From contig JBAXSI010000003.1 of assembly GCA_037130755.1 (NCBI GenBank), positions 62,001 to 126,000 of the forward strand: DNA of 64,000 bases, in the 5' to 3' direction. Of this stretch, positions 16,967 to 26,000 are shown in pieces. Every line of letters begins with the position of its first letter. Within the stretch, counting starts at the first letter, position 1. Position numbers and translations under genes: made by a program. The stretch is from UBA10649 sp037130755. GTDB lineage: Bacteria > Actinomycetota > Actinomycetes > S36-B12. The notes under the pieces were generated by a model that worked only from the letters and a program-made list of their open reading frames with translations, was not told where the DNA came from and made no database searches.

Positions 16967-17569
16967 GTGGCTGAACTGCGCTCCTTCATCTTCCTGGACC
17001 GGCTCCAGCCGCAGACCATGTGCTACCTGGGCACGTGGGTCCGCGGCTCCCTGCCGCGTGCGGACTACGCAGCGCAGATCATCGAAGTGGCCCCTGGGCT
17101 GGACATCGAGCCGCTCACCGACGTCGCGCTGAAGCATGCCCATGTCGGCGCGGGCATCCTGTTCGTCGAGCGGCAGTTCGGCTACCTGGAGATCCACGGG
17201 CCGACGAGCGCGGTGCGTAGTGCAGCCGACGCGGCCCTCCAGCAGTTGGGCGCCGAAGCCAACAGCGCGGTCCGCCCGCAGATCCTCGCCTCGCGCATCG
17301 TGCCCAAGATCGACCGGCAGCACGCCTTCCTGATCAACCGCAACAAGGTCGGCTCGATGGCGCTGCCCGGAGAGTCGATGTTCGTCCTGGAGATGCAGCC
17401 CGCCAGCTACGCCATCCTCGCGGTGAACGAGGCGGAGAAGGCCGCGCGGATCAAGGTCGTGGACTATCGCATGGTGGGCGCCACGGGCCGGGTCTACCTG
17501 ACGGGGACCGAGTCCGAGGTGCGCGCAGCGGCCGAGGCAGCCGAGGCAGCCCTGCAGGCGGTGGCCTGA
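16967..17569 (+). CDS. Tandem-domain microcompartment shell protein (BMC-T), first copy
   Basis: 200 residues made of two BMC domains that assemble as trimers. Domain 1 includes YAAQIIEVAPGLDIEPLTD and GAGILFVERQFGYLEIHG; domain 2 includes MFVLEMQPASYAILAVNEAEKAA and VVDYRMVGATGRVYLTG. The GTG at 16967, four bases after the dehydrogenase stop, is chosen because homology to the second copy at 18489 begins there (LRSFIFLDRLQPQ against LRVYLQLEDLQPQ). Tandem shell proteins often form gated pores for larger cofactors or substrates; whether this one is gated cannot be judged by eye. Confidence 0.92.
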   Translation: MAELRSFIFLDRLQPQTMCYLGTWVRGSLPRADYAAQIIEVAPGLDIEPLTDVALKHAHVGAGILFVERQFGYLEIHGPTSAVRSAADAALQQLGAEANSAVRPQILASRIVPKIDRQHAFLINRNKVGSMALPGESMFVLEMQPASYAILAVNEAEKAARIKVVDYRMVGATGRVYLTGTESEVRAAAEAAEAALQAVA

Positions 17570-17895
17570 TGTCCACGACCGGACCGGTGTCCAACGACCT
17601 GCTGCGCGAAGTGATCCGCGACGTCGTCCGCGAAGTGATTCGCGAGGTGGTGGCTGAGGAGATGGCCGCCGCAGCGCTGACGAGGACCGTCAGCCCGTCA
17701 GCGCACCGATCACCCCCGACCGCCGGCACCGTGAGCAGCGGCACGCGAGTGGACCGTGGTGCGCTGACGGAGAGGCACGTCCGGGCTGCAGGACCCAAGA
17801 CCACCATCACCATCGGACGGACCGTCGTGATCACCCCGCTTGCGAAGGAGCGGGCAAAGTCGATGGGCGTCGAGATCATCCGGATCCAGGAGTAG
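17569..17895 (+). CDS. Small helix-linker protein of the microcompartment operon
   Basis: 108 residues. Residues 8-33 (NDLLREVIRDVVREVIREVV and on) form a strongly amphipathic helix like an encapsulation peptide. A flexible Ser/Thr/Pro/Gly linker follows (about 40-70), then a conserved-looking end, TITIGRTVVITPLAKERAKS followed by MGVEIIRIQE. The V-I-T-P-x-A-K-E-x-A-x-x-x-G-I-x-I pattern recalls short motifs at the ends of several microcompartment lumen proteins, such as EutT-like adenosyltransferases, but no enzyme domain is present. Most likely a scaffold or adaptor that ties cargo to the shell. Start ATG overlaps the previous stop by one base; the pentamer gene follows. Confidence 0.7.
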   Translation: MSTTGPVSNDLLREVIRDVVREVIREVVAEEMAAAALTRTVSPSAHRSPPTAGTVSSGTRVDRGALTERHVRAAGPKTTITIGRTVVITPLAKERAKSMGVEIIRIQE

Positions 17896-17903
17896 GAGAA
17901 GCC

Positions 17904-18161
17904 ATGCTGCGCGCACGCGTGATCGGCAACGTCTGGGCGACGAAGAAGGTGTCGTCGATCCCCAACGGGGCGTTCCTCGAGGTCGAGGTGGAGCCCGATG
18001 GCCCCCGCCTCATCGCCTTCGACGTCCTTGGCTCCGGCATCGGGGAGGCGGTCCTCGTCGCGACCGGCTCCGTGGCCGCGTCATGGTTCCCCGGCGACGC
18101 GCCGCCCATTGATGCCCTCATCATCGGCTCCATCGACGATGGCGGCACGCCCGCGCCGTGA
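17904..18161 (+). CDS. Microcompartment vertex protein (BMC-P, EutN/CcmL family)
   Basis: 85 residues, full length for the EutN/CcmL family whose pentamers close the vertices of the icosahedral shell. Family features: MLRARVIGNVWATKK at the start, the VLGSGIGEAVLVATGSVA block, and the ending PIDALIIGSIDD. AGGAGAAG lies five bases before the ATG. It follows the small adaptor gene by eight bases. Confidence 0.95.
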   Translation: MLRARVIGNVWATKKVSSIPNGAFLEVEVEPDGPRLIAFDVLGSGIGEAVLVATGSVAASWFPGDAPPIDALIIGSIDDGGTPAP

Positions 18162-18210
18162 GCGCGTCCACCACGAACTCACCCGACCTCACCAACAGAA
18201 GGGAAGCACC

Positions 18211-18492
18211 ATGTCCAACAACGCGATCGGCATGATCGAGACCAAGGGGTATGTCGCTGCGCTCGCGGCGGCCGACGCCATGGTCAAGGCAGCCAACGTG
18301 ACGATTGTCAGCCGCGAGCAGGTCGGCGACGGCCTCGTCGCTGTCACCATCGCCGGTGATGTCGGCGCTGTGAAGGCGGCCACGGAGGCCGGCTCAGAGG
18401 CCGCCAGCCAGGTCGGCGAACTGGTCAGCGTCCACGTAATCCCGCGTCCGCACGCGGAACTGGCGAAGTACTTCAGCGTCAGCGCCTCGTGA
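18211..18492 (+). CDS. Hexameric microcompartment shell protein (BMC-H)
   Basis: 93 residues, a single BMC domain of the PduA/EutM type: AIGMIETKGYVAALAAADAM, KAANVTIVSREQVGDGLVAV and the ending VHVIPRPHAELAKYF. Hexamers of this protein make the bulk of shell facets. The residues lining the pore are in the short loop before DVGAVKAATEAG; the sequence there (VTIAGDVG) suggests a small pore. AAGGGAAG six bases upstream of the ATG is a good ribosome-binding site, better than for its neighbours, fitting a high-copy product. Its stop overlaps the next GTG. Confidence 0.96.
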   Translation: MSNNAIGMIETKGYVAALAAADAMVKAANVTIVSREQVGDGLVAVTIAGDVGAVKAATEAGSEAASQVGELVSVHVIPRPHAELAKYFSVSAS

Positions 18493-19148
18493 CCGCCAGC
18501 GGGCTTCCCGCTGCCGCGTCACCTGAGCTTCGCGTCTACCTGCAACTGGAGGACCTCCAACCGCAGTTCGCGGCGTACCTCGGGACACCGACGCGCGCAC
18601 GCGGGTATCCGCCCTACGCGGGCCAGCACGCCCTGATCGTCGAGGTGGCGCCGGGCCTGGCGATCGAGCGAGTGACGGACCTTGCGCTCCGGTCAGTGCC
18701 GGAGGTGGCGCCGGGCATCTTGTTCGTCGAACGGCAGTTCGGCGTGCTCGAGGTGCATGCCGACGACCTCGAACAGGTCCAGGCGGCGGGCCGAGCCATC
18801 CTCGATGGCATCCATGCGAAGCCGGATGACCAACTGCGTCCCCGCGTCCTCTTCCACGACGTGATCGAGGATGTCACCGATCAGCACGCCGTCATCATCA
18901 ACCGGAACCGCCAGGCCTCCATGTTGCTTCCCGGGCAGAGCCTGCTGGTCTTCGAGATGACTCCGGCGCTCTTCGCGGCGATGGCGGCCAATGAGGCGGA
19001 GAAGGCGGCGCCCGACATCACCCTCGTGGACGTCCAGATGATCGGCGCCGCGGGTCGGGTGTACATCGGCGGATCGACGGAGTCGGTGGAGATCGCGCGG
19101 CAGGCCGTCGGTGCGGCTTTGGCTGCGGTCACGGGCCGCGACCAGTAA
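18489..19148 (+). CDS. Tandem-domain microcompartment shell protein (BMC-T), second copy
   Basis: 219 residues, two BMC domains, clearly paralogous to the protein at 16967: APGILFVERQFGVLEVH against AGILFVERQFGYLEIHG, and HAVIINRNRQASMLLPGQS against HAFLINRNKVGSMALPGES. It differs by a longer N-terminus and an insert with TRARGYPPYAGQH. Two distinct trimers in one operon suggest two kinds of transport tile. GTG start overlaps the BMC-H stop by four bases. Confidence 0.92.
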   Translation: MTASGLPAAASPELRVYLQLEDLQPQFAAYLGTPTRARGYPPYAGQHALIVEVAPGLAIERVTDLALRSVPEVAPGILFVERQFGVLEVHADDLEQVQAAGRAILDGIHAKPDDQLRPRVLFHDVIEDVTDQHAVIINRNRQASMLLPGQSLLVFEMTPALFAAMAANEAEKAAPDITLVDVQMIGAAGRVYIGGSTESVEIARQAVGAALAAVTGRDQ

Positions 19149-19176
19149 CGTCCCGCACGAGTCGAAGGGAGAGTCA

Positions 19177-20157
19177 GTGGACGATCCGGTGTCGTCTTTC
19201 GAGCACTTCGCGCATGCCGCGCTTTCGGCGTACGGCCTGGACCCCACCGCTGACGTCACCCTGCTCAACGTCTCGGAGAACGGCACCTTCCGCATCGACG
19301 ACCCCGTGCAGGGCCGATCGGTGCTGCGCGTGCATCGCACCGGCTATCACGCGAAGCAGGCCATCCATTCGGAGCTCGCCTGGATCTCGGCACTGCGCGC
19401 GGACGGAGTCGTGCGCACGCCAGCATTCATGCCGGCAGAGTCCGGCGACGACGTCGTGACGGCTCGCCTGCCTGACGGCACTGAGCGCTACGTGGTCCGC
19501 TTCACCTGGGTCGACGGCACGGAGCCGACAGAGGACCGGCTGGCACAGGACTTCGAGCAGCTCGGTGCCATCACGGCTCGACTGCACCGGCACTCTCGAG
19601 GCTGGCAACGCCCCGCAGGCTTCACGCGATTCGTCTGGGACTTCGGTACCGCGCTGGGGGACAACGGTCACTGGGGTCGCTGGCAGGACGGGATGGGAAT
19701 GGGGCCCGCCGAGGCAGAGGCCCTCGGTCGCTGCGCCGCCCTTATCCAGCAGCGGCTGGCCGCCTACGGAACCGGGCCCGACCGGTTCGGACTGGTGCAC
19801 GCCGACATGCGGCTGGCGAACCTCCTGGTCAAGGGCGACGACGTCACCGTGATCGACTTCGACGACTGCGGCCTGTCCTGGTTCATGTACGACCTCGGAT
19901 CGTCGCTCTCCTTCATCGAGCACGAGCCGTATGTCCCTGAGCTCGTGGACTCGTGGGTGCGCGGCTATCGCACCGTTGCCCCGATGTCCCCTGAGGACGA
20001 GGCGGAGCTCCCGACCTTCATCATGCTGCGCCGAATGCTGCTCGTCGCGTGGATCGGATCGCACTCGGCCACGGAGACGGCGCAGTCCATGGGCGAGGAG
20101 TACACGCGCACCAGTTGCCGGCTGGCAGATGAGTACCTGAGCAGAATGTCCGTGTGA
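19177..20157 (+). CDS. APH-family kinase, probable 1-amino-2-propanol kinase
   Basis: 326 residues of the aminoglycoside phosphotransferase/choline kinase fold. The catalytic loop HADMRLAN is at 208-215 (base D210) and the Mg-binding DFD lies in IDFDD (226-230). In the mycobacterial RMM locus the equivalent kinase phosphorylates 1-amino-2-propanol, preparing it for the PLP lyase. The GTG at 19177 is preferred to an upstream ATG inside the shell gene because AAGGGAGA sits seven bases before it. Nothing suggests antibiotic resistance. Substrate by context. Confidence 0.85.
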   Translation: MDDPVSSFEHFAHAALSAYGLDPTADVTLLNVSENGTFRIDDPVQGRSVLRVHRTGYHAKQAIHSELAWISALRADGVVRTPAFMPAESGDDVVTARLPDGTERYVVRFTWVDGTEPTEDRLAQDFEQLGAITARLHRHSRGWQRPAGFTRFVWDFGTALGDNGHWGRWQDGMGMGPAEAEALGRCAALIQQRLAAYGTGPDRFGLVHADMRLANLLVKGDDVTVIDFDDCGLSWFMYDLGSSLSFIEHEPYVPELVDSWVRGYRTVAPMSPEDEAELPTFIMLRRMLLVAWIGSHSATETAQSMGEEYTRTSCRLADEYLSRMSV

Positions 20158-20168
20158 GAGGGGAATCG

Positions 20169-20951
20169 ATGTTCACGTCCATCGCAGGCCGCACCGTCGT
20201 CGTCACCGGCGGTACGAAGGGCATCGGCAAGGGCATCGCGCGCGTCATGGCACGCGCCGGAGCGAATGTGCTCGTGACCGGCCGTATCCGCGAGGACGCC
20301 GAGCGCGCCGTTGCCGAGCTGGACGAGGTCGGGGATGGCAAGATCGCCTACTTCCTGGGCGACGTCGCCGATCCCGAGTCGTGCCGCGCCATGGCGCAGT
20401 CAGCGGTGGACGCGTTCGGCGGCATCGACATCCTCTGCGCGAACGCGGGCATCTTCCCCGACTCCAAACTGGTCACGATGACGGAGGCGGACATGGACCG
20501 CGTCTTCGATACCAACATCAAGGGCACGCTCCTCACCGTCCAGGCGTGCCTTCCCGCGCTCACAGCATCCGGCCATGGCAGGGTCATCCTGACCTCCTCG
20601 ATCACCGGCCCGATCACCGGTTTCCCGGGCTGGGCGCACTACGGGGCGAGCAAGGCGGCGCAGCTCGGCTTCATGCGCACGGCCGCGATCGAATTGGCCC
20701 CGATGGGTATCACCGTGAATGCCGTGCTGCCGGGCAATGTGGTCACCGAGGGTCTCGCCGAGCTGGGCGAGGAGTACCGCGCCGCGATGGAGATGTCGAT
20801 CCCGCAGCGGCGGCTCGGCGACGTGGAGGACATCGGCAACGCGGCCTTGTTCTTCGCCACCGACGAGGCTGCCTACGTCACCGGACAGGCGCTGGTCATC
20901 GACGGCGGCCAAGTACTGCCGGAGTCGCTGGCCGCCCTCGAGGCGATGTAG
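20169..20951 (+). CDS. Short-chain dehydrogenase, probable amino-alcohol dehydrogenase
   Basis: 260 residues, classical SDR. The nucleotide loop TGGTKGIG is at 13-20, NAG at 92-94, and the catalytic serine, Y158 and K162 (YGASK) are all present. In RMM loci the matching enzyme interconverts aminoacetone and 1-amino-2-propanol with NAD(H). The ATG at 20169 has GAGGGG seven bases upstream and is favoured over the GTG at 20154. No targeting helix is visible at either end. It lies between the kinase and the regulator in the same operon. Confidence 0.87.
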   Translation: MFTSIAGRTVVVTGGTKGIGKGIARVMARAGANVLVTGRIREDAERAVAELDEVGDGKIAYFLGDVADPESCRAMAQSAVDAFGGIDILCANAGIFPDSKLVTMTEADMDRVFDTNIKGTLLTVQACLPALTASGHGRVILTSSITGPITGFPGWAHYGASKAAQLGFMRTAAIELAPMGITVNAVLPGNVVTEGLAELGEEYRAAMEMSIPQRRLGDVEDIGNAALFFATDEAAYVTGQALVIDGGQVLPESLAALEAM

Positions 20952-20956
20952 GCACG

Positions 20957-21766
20957 ATGGCTGAGGCAGAACCGGACGACCTCGCGGGCATCGGTCCGAC
21001 GGGGGAGGAGGTGCGCCGTCGGCTGATCGGGATGGTCGAGCGCGGCACCCTCCAGCCCGGCCAGAAGCTCGGTGCTGAGCGGGAGCTCGCGGTCAAGCTC
21101 GGGGTCAGCCGGTCCACGCTCCGTCAGGCGCTCGCGTCGCTGGAGGAGGCCGGGATCGTCCGTCGGGTCCCTGGCCGAGGCGGCGGCACCTTCATCGCCT
21201 CGGCCAAGGTCGAGCGCGATCTGTCGCGCATCGTCGGCATCCCCATGCTGCTGCGCGACCAGGGGTTCACGGCCGGCTCGCGGGTCGTCAGCGTCAGCGT
21301 CAACACAGCCGGTCCCGACGCGGCCGAGGCATTGGGCATCGCCGAAGCGGACTTCGTCGTCGACCTCGTCCGCATCCGGCTCGCCGATGGTGTGCCCATC
21401 TCCTTGGAGCATGCGGTCTTCCCGGCGGAACTGGTGCCGGGGCTGCCTGAACGCGAGCTCGGGGGATCGATCTACGAGCTGTGCGACCGAGAGTACGGAT
21501 TGCGTCCTGACGAGGCCGTCGAGCACATCGAGGTCGTGGCCGCGGCTCCCGACGAGGCATCCATCCTGGCGATCGACGAGGGTGCACCGCTCATCTCGGT
21601 GACCCGCACCACGCGCACGGCCGAGGGCCTGGCGTTCGAGTACTCCCATGACCTCTTCCGCGCCGATCGGACGCGCATCAGCGTCAAGGTGAAGGGCTCG
21701 CCGTCCAGCGAGAAGGCGCGTCTTCGCGGACGGGTCATGGAACTGGTGCCGCCTCCCGAGGCATGA
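20957..21766 (+). CDS. GntR/HutC-type transcriptional regulator
   Basis: 269 residues. A winged helix at the N-terminus (GEEVRRRLIGMVERGTLQPG then ELAVKLGVSRSTLRQALASL) is followed by a UTRA ligand domain (VVDLVRIRLADGVPISLEH; FEYSHDLFRADRTRI). It is the last gene of the microcompartment operon, five bases after the dehydrogenase stop, and so probably senses a pathway intermediate and controls the divergent promoters near 13.9-14.1 kb. It converges with the alcohol dehydrogenase gene 16 bases away. Confidence 0.9.
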   Translation: MAEAEPDDLAGIGPTGEEVRRRLIGMVERGTLQPGQKLGAERELAVKLGVSRSTLRQALASLEEAGIVRRVPGRGGGTFIASAKVERDLSRIVGIPMLLRDQGFTAGSRVVSVSVNTAGPDAAEALGIAEADFVVDLVRIRLADGVPISLEHAVFPAELVPGLPERELGGSIYELCDREYGLRPDEAVEHIEVVAAAPDEASILAIDEGAPLISVTRTTRTAEGLAFEYSHDLFRADRTRISVKVKGSPSSEKARLRGRVMELVPPPEA

Positions 21767-21782
21767 CCTCGCGATCCAAGCG

Positions 21783-22949
21783 TCAGCGACCCAGCCCGGG
21801 AACCATCGCGACCTTCAGGCTCTCCGCACTCATGCTGGTGCGCATCGCCAGGTCCACCTCGTCGAGTCCGAACTCATGGCTGACCATCTCGTCGAACGGG
21901 TAGCGATCCGCGAAGCGCTCCAGGAGCGTCAGTGCCGGGCCGTATCCGGTCGACGGGTGGTTGGTCAGGCCGATGAGTCGAATGTTCTTGCTGCACACAT
22001 GGCGGTGGACGTTGATCGGGACTTCGCCCGTGTCGGCGAAGACGCCCATCTCGAGCATCATGCCGCCCCGCTTGAGCATCTCGATGCCCTCGATGAACGA
22101 CGCCGGACGGTTTGCCATGTGCAGCACCACGTCGGCGCCCCGGCCACGTGTCAGCTGGCGCACGAGGTCGATCCGCTCCTCGGACGAGGTCGTCGACACA
22201 TTGATGACGTGGTCGGCGCCCATCTTCTTGGCGAAGGCCAGCCGCGTCTCGCTCAGGTCGGTGGCGATGATCTGGCCCGCGCCCATCATGTCGGCCTTGG
22301 CGATGTGCAGGAGGCCGAGCGGGCCCGAGCCGATGACGACCACCGTGTCACCGGAGTTGAAGCCCTCGTACGCCATCGACGAGAACTCCTTCAGCTTGTC
22401 GAGCGAGGCGGCGCATGCCATCAGCTCGGCCAGCACGGCGATCCGCGGCGGTAGGCCGTTGGGGACCTTGTAGACGAAGGTGTCCGGGCGGATGTACATC
22501 TGCTCGGACCAGCCGCCCATGAGGTGGGGCCAGTCGGCGGATGAGTACGAGTTGCCGTAGCAGTTGCTGTTCTCGCACCAGACGTAGCCCATGACGTGCT
22601 TGCACTCGTAGCACTGCCCGCAGACGATGTCCGGGCACATGACGATGCGATCGCCCACCTTGAGCTTCTGGCCGTAGAACTCGAGGTTCTCGGCGGCATG
22701 CGGCGTGATCTCCGAAACGATCCCGACGTTCTCGTGGCCCTGGATGATCGGGAAGGGAGTGTCGGTCTCGGCGGGCGTCCCGGCGTACTGCTTCGTCTCA
22801 CCCTGGTACGTGTGCTTGTCGGTGCCGCAGATCCCCGACATCTCGATCTCCATGAGCAGCGCCCCGTCGGGAAGAACGGGCCGATCGAACTCCTGGATCT
22901 CGTACCGGCCCGGTGCCATCAGCACTGCCGCGCGAACCTTCTCGCTCAT
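21783..22949 (-). CDS. Zinc-dependent medium-chain alcohol dehydrogenase
   Basis: 388 residues of the MDR family close to threonine/sorbitol dehydrogenase types. The catalytic zinc ligands lie in SGICGTDKH and QGHENVG, the structural cysteines in CPDIVCGQCYECKHV plus WCENSNC, and the Rossmann motif is VIGSGPLGLLHI. It oxidises or reduces an alcohol/aldehyde pair with NAD(P). The region between the zinc lobes is unusually Cys- and Tyr-rich. Being next to the microcompartment operon it may recycle NADH by making 1-propanol or process a secondary alcohol, but it has its own start region (GGAGGA eight bases before the ATG). Confidence 0.88.
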   Translation of the reverse strand: MSEKVRAAVLMAPGRYEIQEFDRPVLPDGALLMEIEMSGICGTDKHTYQGETKQYAGTPAETDTPFPIIQGHENVGIVSEITPHAAENLEFYGQKLKVGDRIVMCPDIVCGQCYECKHVMGYVWCENSNCYGNSYSSADWPHLMGGWSEQMYIRPDTFVYKVPNGLPPRIAVLAELMACAASLDKLKEFSSMAYEGFNSGDTVVVIGSGPLGLLHIAKADMMGAGQIIATDLSETRLAFAKKMGADHVINVSTTSSEERIDLVRQLTRGRGADVVLHMANRPASFIEGIEMLKRGGMMLEMGVFADTGEVPINVHRHVCSKNIRLIGLTNHPSTGYGPALTLLERFADRYPFDEMVSHEFGLDEVDLAMRTSMSAESLKVAMVPGLGR

Positions 22950-23043
22950 CCGAACCGTCCTCCATCGCGGTTGTCACCGAGCCCCGTGCCGCCCGCCAAG
23001 TATCGCGCGCATCACGCCTGGAGTGGGTCAAATGGCCCTATCG

Positions 23044-23076
23044 CACGCGTGTGCGCGCACTAGGGTCGTTCTGTCA
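23044..23076 (+). promoter_or_regulatory. Upstream region of the pyruvate oxidoreductase gene
   Basis: TAGGGT at 23071-23076 is a plausible -10 box about 20 bases before the GTG start, and an 8-bp palindrome CACGCGTG (23044-23051) lies where a -35 or operator would be. A weak AAGGG seven bases before the start serves as ribosome-binding site. Confidence 0.4.
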
Positions 23077-23095
23077 ACGACTGAAGGGTGCGGAT

Positions 23096-26000
23096 GTGGG
23101 TTCGTGGGAATGTCTTGATGGCAATGAGGCGGTGGCGCTAGTAGCCCACCGCCTCAGTGATGTGTGCGCCATCTACCCGATCACGCCGTCGTCGGCGATG
23201 GGGGAGTTCGCCGACGCGTGGAGCGCCGCGGGGCGCACGAACCTGTGGGGCTCGGTGCCGCAGGTGGTCGAGATGCAGTCCGAGGGCGGGGCGGCAGGAG
23301 CCCTCCACGGGGCCCTGCAGAAGGGCACCCTGGCGACGACGTTCACCGCGTCGCAAGGCCTGCTGCTGATGCTCCCGAACATGTTCAAGATTGCCGGTGA
23401 ACTCACGCCAGCGGTCATCCACGTCGCTGCCCGCGCCCTGGCCACCCATGCCCTGTCGATCTTCGGCGATCACTCCGACGTCATGGCGGCACGCTCGACC
23501 GGCTTCGCGATGCTCTGCTCGTCAAGCGTCCAGGAGGCCCACGACTTCGCCCTGGTCTCGCACGCCACGACGCTGCGGACGCGGGTCCCGTTCCTCCACT
23601 TCTTCGACGGGTTCCGGACGTCGCACGAGGTCGACAAGATCCGACTGCTGGACGATGAGGATCTTCGCGCGCTGGTTCGGTACTCCGACGTCCTTGACCA
23701 CCGGGCGCGGGGCCTGAGCCCTGAGCGGCCCGTCCTGCGCGGCAGTGCGCAGAACCCCGACGTGTTCTTCCAGGCGCGCGAGGCGGCCAACCTGTTCTAC
23801 GACGCGGTCCCCGGCCAGGTGCAGTCCGTGTTCGACGAACTGGCCGAGCGCACCGGTCGCCAGTACTCCCTCGTCGAGTACCAGGGTGCGCCGGATGCCG
23901 AGCGGATCGTCGTCCTGATGGGCTCCGCCGTCGGGGCCGCGCAGGAGACCGTCGAAGCGCTACAGGCGTCCGGAGAGAAGGTCGGGCTGGTCACCATCCG
24001 CCTCTACCGGCCCTTCCCTGTCCAGGAGTTCCTCGCCGCGCTCCCCGAGACGGCGACCTCGATTGCCGTCCTCGACCGGGTCAAGGAGCCGGGCGCACCC
24101 GCAGAGCCCCTGCACCTGGACGTCGTGCTGGCCCTGCAGGAGTCCGGGCGCACGGCGAAGGTCATCGGGGGCCGTTACGGCCTCGGGTCGAAGGAGTTCA
24201 CTCCGCAGGATGTCGCAGCGGTCTTCGCCGAGCTCTCGTCCGCGAACCCGAAGCCCCGTTTCACATCGGGCATCATCGACGACGTCACTCACCTGTCACT
24301 TGCCCGCGACCCACAGTTCCGCGTGGCGACGACGGCTCGCAGTGCGGTGTTCTACGGACTGGGCAGCGACGGCACGGTGGGTGCGAACAAGTCGAGCATC
24401 AAGATCATCGGCGACAACACCGACCTGTGGGCTCAGGGCTACTTCGTCTACGACTCGAAGAAGTCCGGTTCGGTGACCGTGTCGCACCTGCGCTTCGGCC
24501 CCGACCCGATCCGATCCACGTACCTCATCGACGATGCCGACTTCGTCGCCTGCCATCAGTTCGGACTGCTGGAGCGGCTCGACGTGCTCGCCAGCGCGCG
24601 GGAGGGTGCGACCGTCCTCCTGAACGCCCCTTACGCGCCCGGCGAGGTGTGGGACCACCTGCCGAGCGAGGTGCAGGCACAGATTGTCGAGAAGAACCTC
24701 GATGTCTGGGCGGTCGACGCCACGCGAATCGCGCGTGAAGTCGGTCTCGGCGGTCGTATCAACACGGTCATGCAGCCGTGCTTCTTCGCACTTTCCGAGG
24801 TCCTCGACCGCGAGACTGCTGTTCACCTGATCAAGGAGAGCATCGAGAAGGCCTACAAGCGTCGGGGCCGGACGGTGGTGGAGCGCAACCACGCCGCCGT
24901 CGACCGTGCGCTGCTGGAGATGCACCAGCTGCCGCGCTTCGATGCAGTCACGTCGTCGCTGCACCGGCTGCCGCCGGTTGCCGCAGGGGCACCGGACTTC
25001 GTGCGGGATGTCACCGCGCGCATGCTCGCTGGCGAGGGCGACCTGCTGCCGGTGAGCGCCCTGCCGGTCGACGGCACGTTCCCGACCGGCACTGCCAAGT
25101 GGGAGAAGCGCGGTCTCGCGGACGTGATTCCCGTGTGGGATGCCGACCTGTGCATCGACTGCGGGAAGTGCGCCATCGTCTGCCCGCACGCAGCCATCCG
25201 GATGAAGGTGTTTCCGGCTGACGATCTCCAGAAGGCGCCCTATGGCTTCAAGAGCAAGGCTTATGGCGGCAAGGAGATGCCGGAGGGCACCCGCCTGACG
25301 GTCCAGGTGGCACCGGACGACTGCACCGGGTGCGGCATCTGCGTCGATGTCTGTCCCGCGCGCAGCAAGTCCGAGGTCAAGCACAAGTCCATCGACCTGA
25401 TGCCAGCAGCCGAGCACCGTGACGAGGAGCGGGTGCGCTACGACTTCTTCCTCGGGATCCCGGAAGTGGACCGCTCGGCGGTTCGGCACGACACCGTCAA
25501 GGGGTCGCAGTTGCTGCAGCCCCTCTTCGAGTTCTCCGGGGCCTGCTCCGGGTGCGGCGAGACGCCTTACCTGAAGCTGCTGACCCAGCAGTTCGGCGAC
25601 CGCATCGTGGTGGCCAACGCCACCGGCTGCTCGTCCATCTACGGGGGGAACCTGCCCACGACGCCATGGTCCAAGGACGCGGCGGGCAGGGGCCCGGCCT
25701 GGAGCAACTCGCTGTTCGAGGACAACGCCGAGTTCGGCTTGGGGATGCGGCTGGGTGCCGATGCGCAGCGGGAGGAGGCCCGGCGACTGCTCCTCGAACT
25801 CGCGGACGTGGTCGGCATCGACCTCGCTGAGGAGATCCTCGACCAGGAGCCGGGGCCGGCCGACGAGGAGGGCATCGCCCGCCAGCGTCGGCTCGTCGCG
25901 ACACTCAGGGAGCGGCTGGACGCGAGCGCTGATGCCCGAACCCTCGCACTCGCCAGCCTTGCCGACGCGCTCGTGCCTGTGTCGGTGTGGATTGTTGGCG

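Noticed and set aside
19177..20157. Aminoglycoside resistance gene
   Set aside because: Although it has the APH fold, it is inside the microcompartment operon at the place of the amino-alcohol kinase, so metabolic function is far more likely.
22913..23095. A longer N-terminus for pyruvate:ferredoxin oxidoreductase
   Set aside because: It would overlap the start of the divergent alcohol dehydrogenase gene and cross the likely promoter; the conserved domain begins just after the GTG at 23096.
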